33,582 bases of DNA from Propionibacteriales bacterium. Lineage in GTDB: Bacteria > Actinomycetota > Actinomycetes > Propionibacteriales > Nocardioidaceae. A program made the position numbers and the translations under genes. Positions 30,528 to 33,582 of this stretch are shown here, one piece after another. Every line of letters begins with the position of its first letter. Position 1 is the first letter of the stretch. Where the stretch lies: NCBI GenBank assembly GCA_026392415.1, contig JAPLCC010000035.1, positions 1-33,582 on the forward strand, read 5' to 3'. The notes below the pieces were generated by a model. The model saw only the letters and a list, made by a program, of their open reading frames with translations. It was not told where the DNA came from and searched no databases.

Positions 30528-30577
30528 GCTTGTACGACCATCAGCGCAGACAGCATGAGCACAGACAGGAAATCCGG

Positions 30578-32335
30578 ATGACTGAGCAGCAGGGCTCGGG
30601 CGAGACCATCACCGGGGCGCAGAGCCTGGTCCGATCGCTCGAAGCGGCGGGAGTGACCGACATCTTCGGCATCCCGGGCGGCGCGATCCTTCCCGCCTAC
30701 GACCCCCTGATGGACAGCAGCATCCGCCACATCCTCGTGCGCCACGAGCAGGGTGCCGGCCACGCGGCCCAGGGCTACGCCTCGGCGTCGGGCCGCGTCG
30801 GCGTGTGCATGGCGACCTCCGGGCCGGGCGCGACCAACCTGGTCACCCCGATCGCCGATGCCCACATGGACTCCGTCCCGATGGTCGCCATCACCGGCCA
30901 GGTCGGCGCCGCCATGATCGGCACCGACGCCTTCCAGGAAGCCGACATCCGCGGCATCACGATGCCGATCACCAAGCACAACTTCCTGGTGACCGACCCC
31001 GCCGAGATCCCGATGAAGATCGCCGAGGCATTCCACATCGCCTCGACCGGTCGCCCCGGCCCGGTCCTGGTCGACGTCACCAAGTCGGCGCTCCAGGCAA
31101 CCACCAGCTACCAGTGGCCGACGGAGCTCAACCTGCCCGGCTACCGCCCGGTGACGCGTCCGCACGCCAAGCAGATCCGCGAAGCGGCACGCCTCATGCT
31201 CGAGTCGCGCAAGCCCGTCCTGTACGTCGGCGGTGGCACGATCCGCTCCGGCGCGTCGAAGGAGTTGCTGACCCTCGCCGAGCTCACCGGCATCCCGGTC
31301 GTCACCACCTTGATGGCCCGCGGCGCGTTCCCCGACAGCCACCCCCAGCACCTCGGCATGCCGGGCATGCACGGCACGGTGGCCGCGGTCGGCGCTCTGC
31401 AGAAGAGCGACCTGATCATCAGCCTGGGTGCTCGCTTCGACGACCGGGTGACCGGCAACCTGGACTCCTTCGCGCCCGGCGCCCGGATCATCCACGCTGA
31501 CATCGACCCGGCCGAGATCGGCAAGAACCGGTTCACCGACGTCCCGATCGTGGGCGACGTCCGCGAAGTCCTCATCGACCTGATCACCGCGCTGCGCACC
31601 GAGCAGGACGCCGGCAACACCGGTGACTACGAGGGTTGGGTCGCGTTCTGCGCCGGCGTGAAGCAGCAGTACCCCGTCGGCTACGACACTCCCGCCGAGG
31701 GCCTCTCACCGCAATACGTCATCGAGCGGCTCGGTGTGCTGTCCGGCCCCGAGACGATCTACACCGCAGGCGTCGGCCAGCACCAGATGTGGGCAGCCCA
31801 CTACGTGAAGTACGAGCGCCCCAACACCTGGATCAACTCCGGCGGGCTCGGCACGATGGGATTCGCCGTCCCCGGTGCCATGGGCGCCAAGGTCGCGATG
31901 CCCGACCAGACCGTGTGGGCGATCGACGGTGACGGCTGCTTCCAGATGACCAACCAGGAGCTGGCCACCTGCGCGATCAACGACATCCCGATCAAGGTCG
32001 CGATCATCAACAACGAGTCGCTCGGCATGGTGCGTCAGTGGCAGACGCTGTTCTACAACTCGCGTTACTCCAACACCGACCTGCACTCCAAGCGGATCCC
32101 CGACTTCGTGAAGCTCGCCGACGCCTACGGCTGCGTGGGTCTGTCCTGCGACTCGCCGGGCGACGTCGACGCGACGATCCAGAAGGCGATGGAGATCAAC
32201 GACGTGCCCGTCGTCGTCGACTTCCGGGTGCACCGCGACGCCATGGTGTGGCCGATGGTTGCCGCCGGCACCAGCAACGACGAGATCCAGTACGCGCGTG
32301 ACCTCGCGCCCCAGTTCGACGAGGACGATGTCTGA
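30578..32335 (+). CDS. ilvB: Acetolactate synthase, large (catalytic) subunit
   Basis: This ThDP/FAD enzyme condenses pyruvate with pyruvate or 2-ketobutyrate, the first committed step to Val, Leu and Ile. From ATG 30578 (AGGA at 30567-30570) it has 585 residues. The catalytic glutamate is E57 in [13 protein letters not shown]. The ThDP/Mg motif is [14 protein letters not shown] with [12 protein letters not shown] following, and the FAD/central domain lies between. A TTG at 30530 in the same frame is rejected because it touches the terminator. Expression is predicted to be attenuated by the upstream leader. The stop overlaps ilvN by 1 nt. Confidence 0.98.
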   Translation: MTEQQGSGETITGAQSLVRSLEAAGVTDIFGIPGGAILPAYDPLMDSSIRHILVRHEQGAGHAAQGYASASGRVGVCMATSGPGATNLVTPIADAHMDSVPMVAITGQVGAAMIGTDAFQEADIRGITMPITKHNFLVTDPAEIPMKIAEAFHIASTGRPGPVLVDVTKSALQATTSYQWPTELNLPGYRPVTRPHAKQIREAARLMLESRKPVLYVGGGTIRSGASKELLTLAELTGIPVVTTLMARGAFPDSHPQHLGMPGMHGTVAAVGALQKSDLIISLGARFDDRVTGNLDSFAPGARIIHADIDPAEIGKNRFTDVPIVGDVREVLIDLITALRTEQDAGNTGDYEGWVAFCAGVKQQYPVGYDTPAEGLSPQYVIERLGVLSGPETIYTAGVGQHQMWAAHYVKYERPNTWINSGGLGTMGFAVPGAMGAKVAMPDQTVWAIDGDGCFQMTNQELATCAINDIPIKVAIINNESLGMVRQWQTLFYNSRYSNTDLHSKRIPDFVKLADAYGCVGLSCDSPGDVDATIQKAMEINDVPVVVDFRVHRDAMVWPMVAAGTSNDEIQYARDLAPQFDEDDV

Positions 32336-32877
32336 TGACCGCCCAGCACACCCTCTCGGTCCTGGTCGAGAACAAGCCGGGCGTCCTCGCCCGGATCTCC
32401 GCGCTCTTCAGCCGTCGCGGCTTCAACATCGAGTCGCTTGCGGTCGGCCCGACCGAGCATGCCGAGATCTCGCGGATGACGATCGTCGTGAACGTCGACG
32501 AGTCGCCGCTCGAGCAGGTCACCAAGCAACTCAACAAGCTGGTCGAGGTGATCAAGATCGTCGAGCTCGACGCGGCGTCCTCGGTCACTCGTGAGCTGGT
32601 GATGGTCAAGGTCGGAGCCACGGCGGACAACCGTGGCGAGGTCCTCGACATCACCCAGCTGTTCAAGGCCAAGGTGATCGACGTCGCTTCGGACGCGATC
32701 ACGATGCAGGTCGTCGGCAACTCCGACAAGATCGCAGACCTGTTGCGCGTGCTCGAACCCTTCGGGATTCGCGAGCTCGTGCAGTCCGGCATGGTGGCCA
32801 TCAGCCGCGGCTCGCGGTCGATCTCCGAGCGTGGCAAGCCGGTCGCCGTACCGGTTCCGCCCGCGGCCAACGCCTGA
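32335..32877 (+). CDS. ilvN: Acetolactate synthase, small (regulatory) subunit
   Basis: The regulatory subunit raises activity of IlvB and confers valine feedback inhibition. The 180-residue protein has an N-terminal ACT domain starting HTLSVLVENKPGVLARIS and FSRRGFNIESLAVGPTE, and the C-terminal ALS_ss domain ending VQSGMVAISRGSRSIS. It starts at ATG 32335, sharing one base with the ilvB stop (TGATG), which suits equal synthesis of the subunits. Confidence 0.98.
   Translation: MTAQHTLSVLVENKPGVLARISALFSRRGFNIESLAVGPTEHAEISRMTIVVNVDESPLEQVTKQLNKLVEVIKIVELDAASSVTRELVMVKVGATADNRGEVLDITQLFKAKVIDVASDAITMQVVGNSDKIADLLRVLEPFGIRELVQSGMVAISRGSRSISERGKPVAVPVPPAANA

Positions 32878-33582
<705 letters not shown>

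Noticed and set aside
30530..30577. TTG start for ilvB giving 16 extra residues
   Set aside because: It lies 2 nt after the terminator T-run, and has no ribosome binding site. ATG 30578 has AGGA at good spacing and begins the conserved protein.

Overview
The window comes from a high-GC Gram-positive bacterium (Actinomycetota), most likely Propionibacteriales and Nocardioides-like. The codon use is strongly G/C-ending. Several GTG starts occur, and several start codons sit 6-8 nt behind a TANNNT -10 box, as in leaderless transcripts. The gene order iscS - mnmA - MetE-like - ligA - gatCAB - ilvBNC recalls, from memory, the Rv3025c to Rv3001c stretch of Mycobacterium tuberculosis. Taxonomy is inferred from style and synteny, not from a search.

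Region 1 (1-7013, + strand) is housekeeping: ribosomal proteins L21 and L27 behind a recognisable promoter, the ribosome-assembly GTPase Obg, glutamate 5-kinase (ProB, with no proA beside it), then cysteine desulfurase, the tRNA 2-thiouridylase MnmA and a short MetE-core zinc protein. The last two overlap by 4 nt. Region 2 (7070-9440, - strand) is a TetR regulator followed by a DHA2-type drug exporter, with a cluster of repeated half-sites upstream of tetR. Region 3 (9548-14846, + strand) holds DNA ligase LigA, a coupled lipoprotein hydrolase, and a membrane Ser/Thr kinase whose outer part is a set of six FG-GAP-type calcium-binding repeats. Region 4 (14836-18629) has a small degenerate P-loop protein on the - strand, divergent from gatCAB. 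The two start from mirrored promoters inside a perfect 9-bp inverted repeat.

Region 5 (18644-21942, - strand) has a coupled alpha/beta hydrolase and PQQ-type sugar dehydrogenase lipoprotein, a small unknown ORF, and an EamA/RhtA-type exporter. Region 6 (22042-28435, + strand) is a mixed set: a six-Asp-box propeller protein, an SRPBCC protein, IlvD, a PNPOx-like flavoprotein coupled to an anchored unknown protein, a GNAT acetyltransferase, a VOC protein and a YnfA-type membrane protein. Region 7 has a secreted SGNH esterase (- strand) divergent from a CHAD protein. Region 8 (30396-33582) is the branched-chain amino-acid operon ilvB-ilvN-ilvC, with ilvC cut by the window end. It is preceded by a 13-codon leader peptide with Leu-Leu-Val codons and an intrinsic terminator, which I read as a transcription attenuator.

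There is no sign of a prophage, transposon, CRISPR array, tRNA or rRNA. No single large novel system stands out. The most interesting items are the ilv attenuator, the mirrored leaderless promoters beside a decayed P-loop protein, and the kinase with a propeller-like ectodomain. No gene-free stretch exceeds 300 bases; the longest is 1-294.
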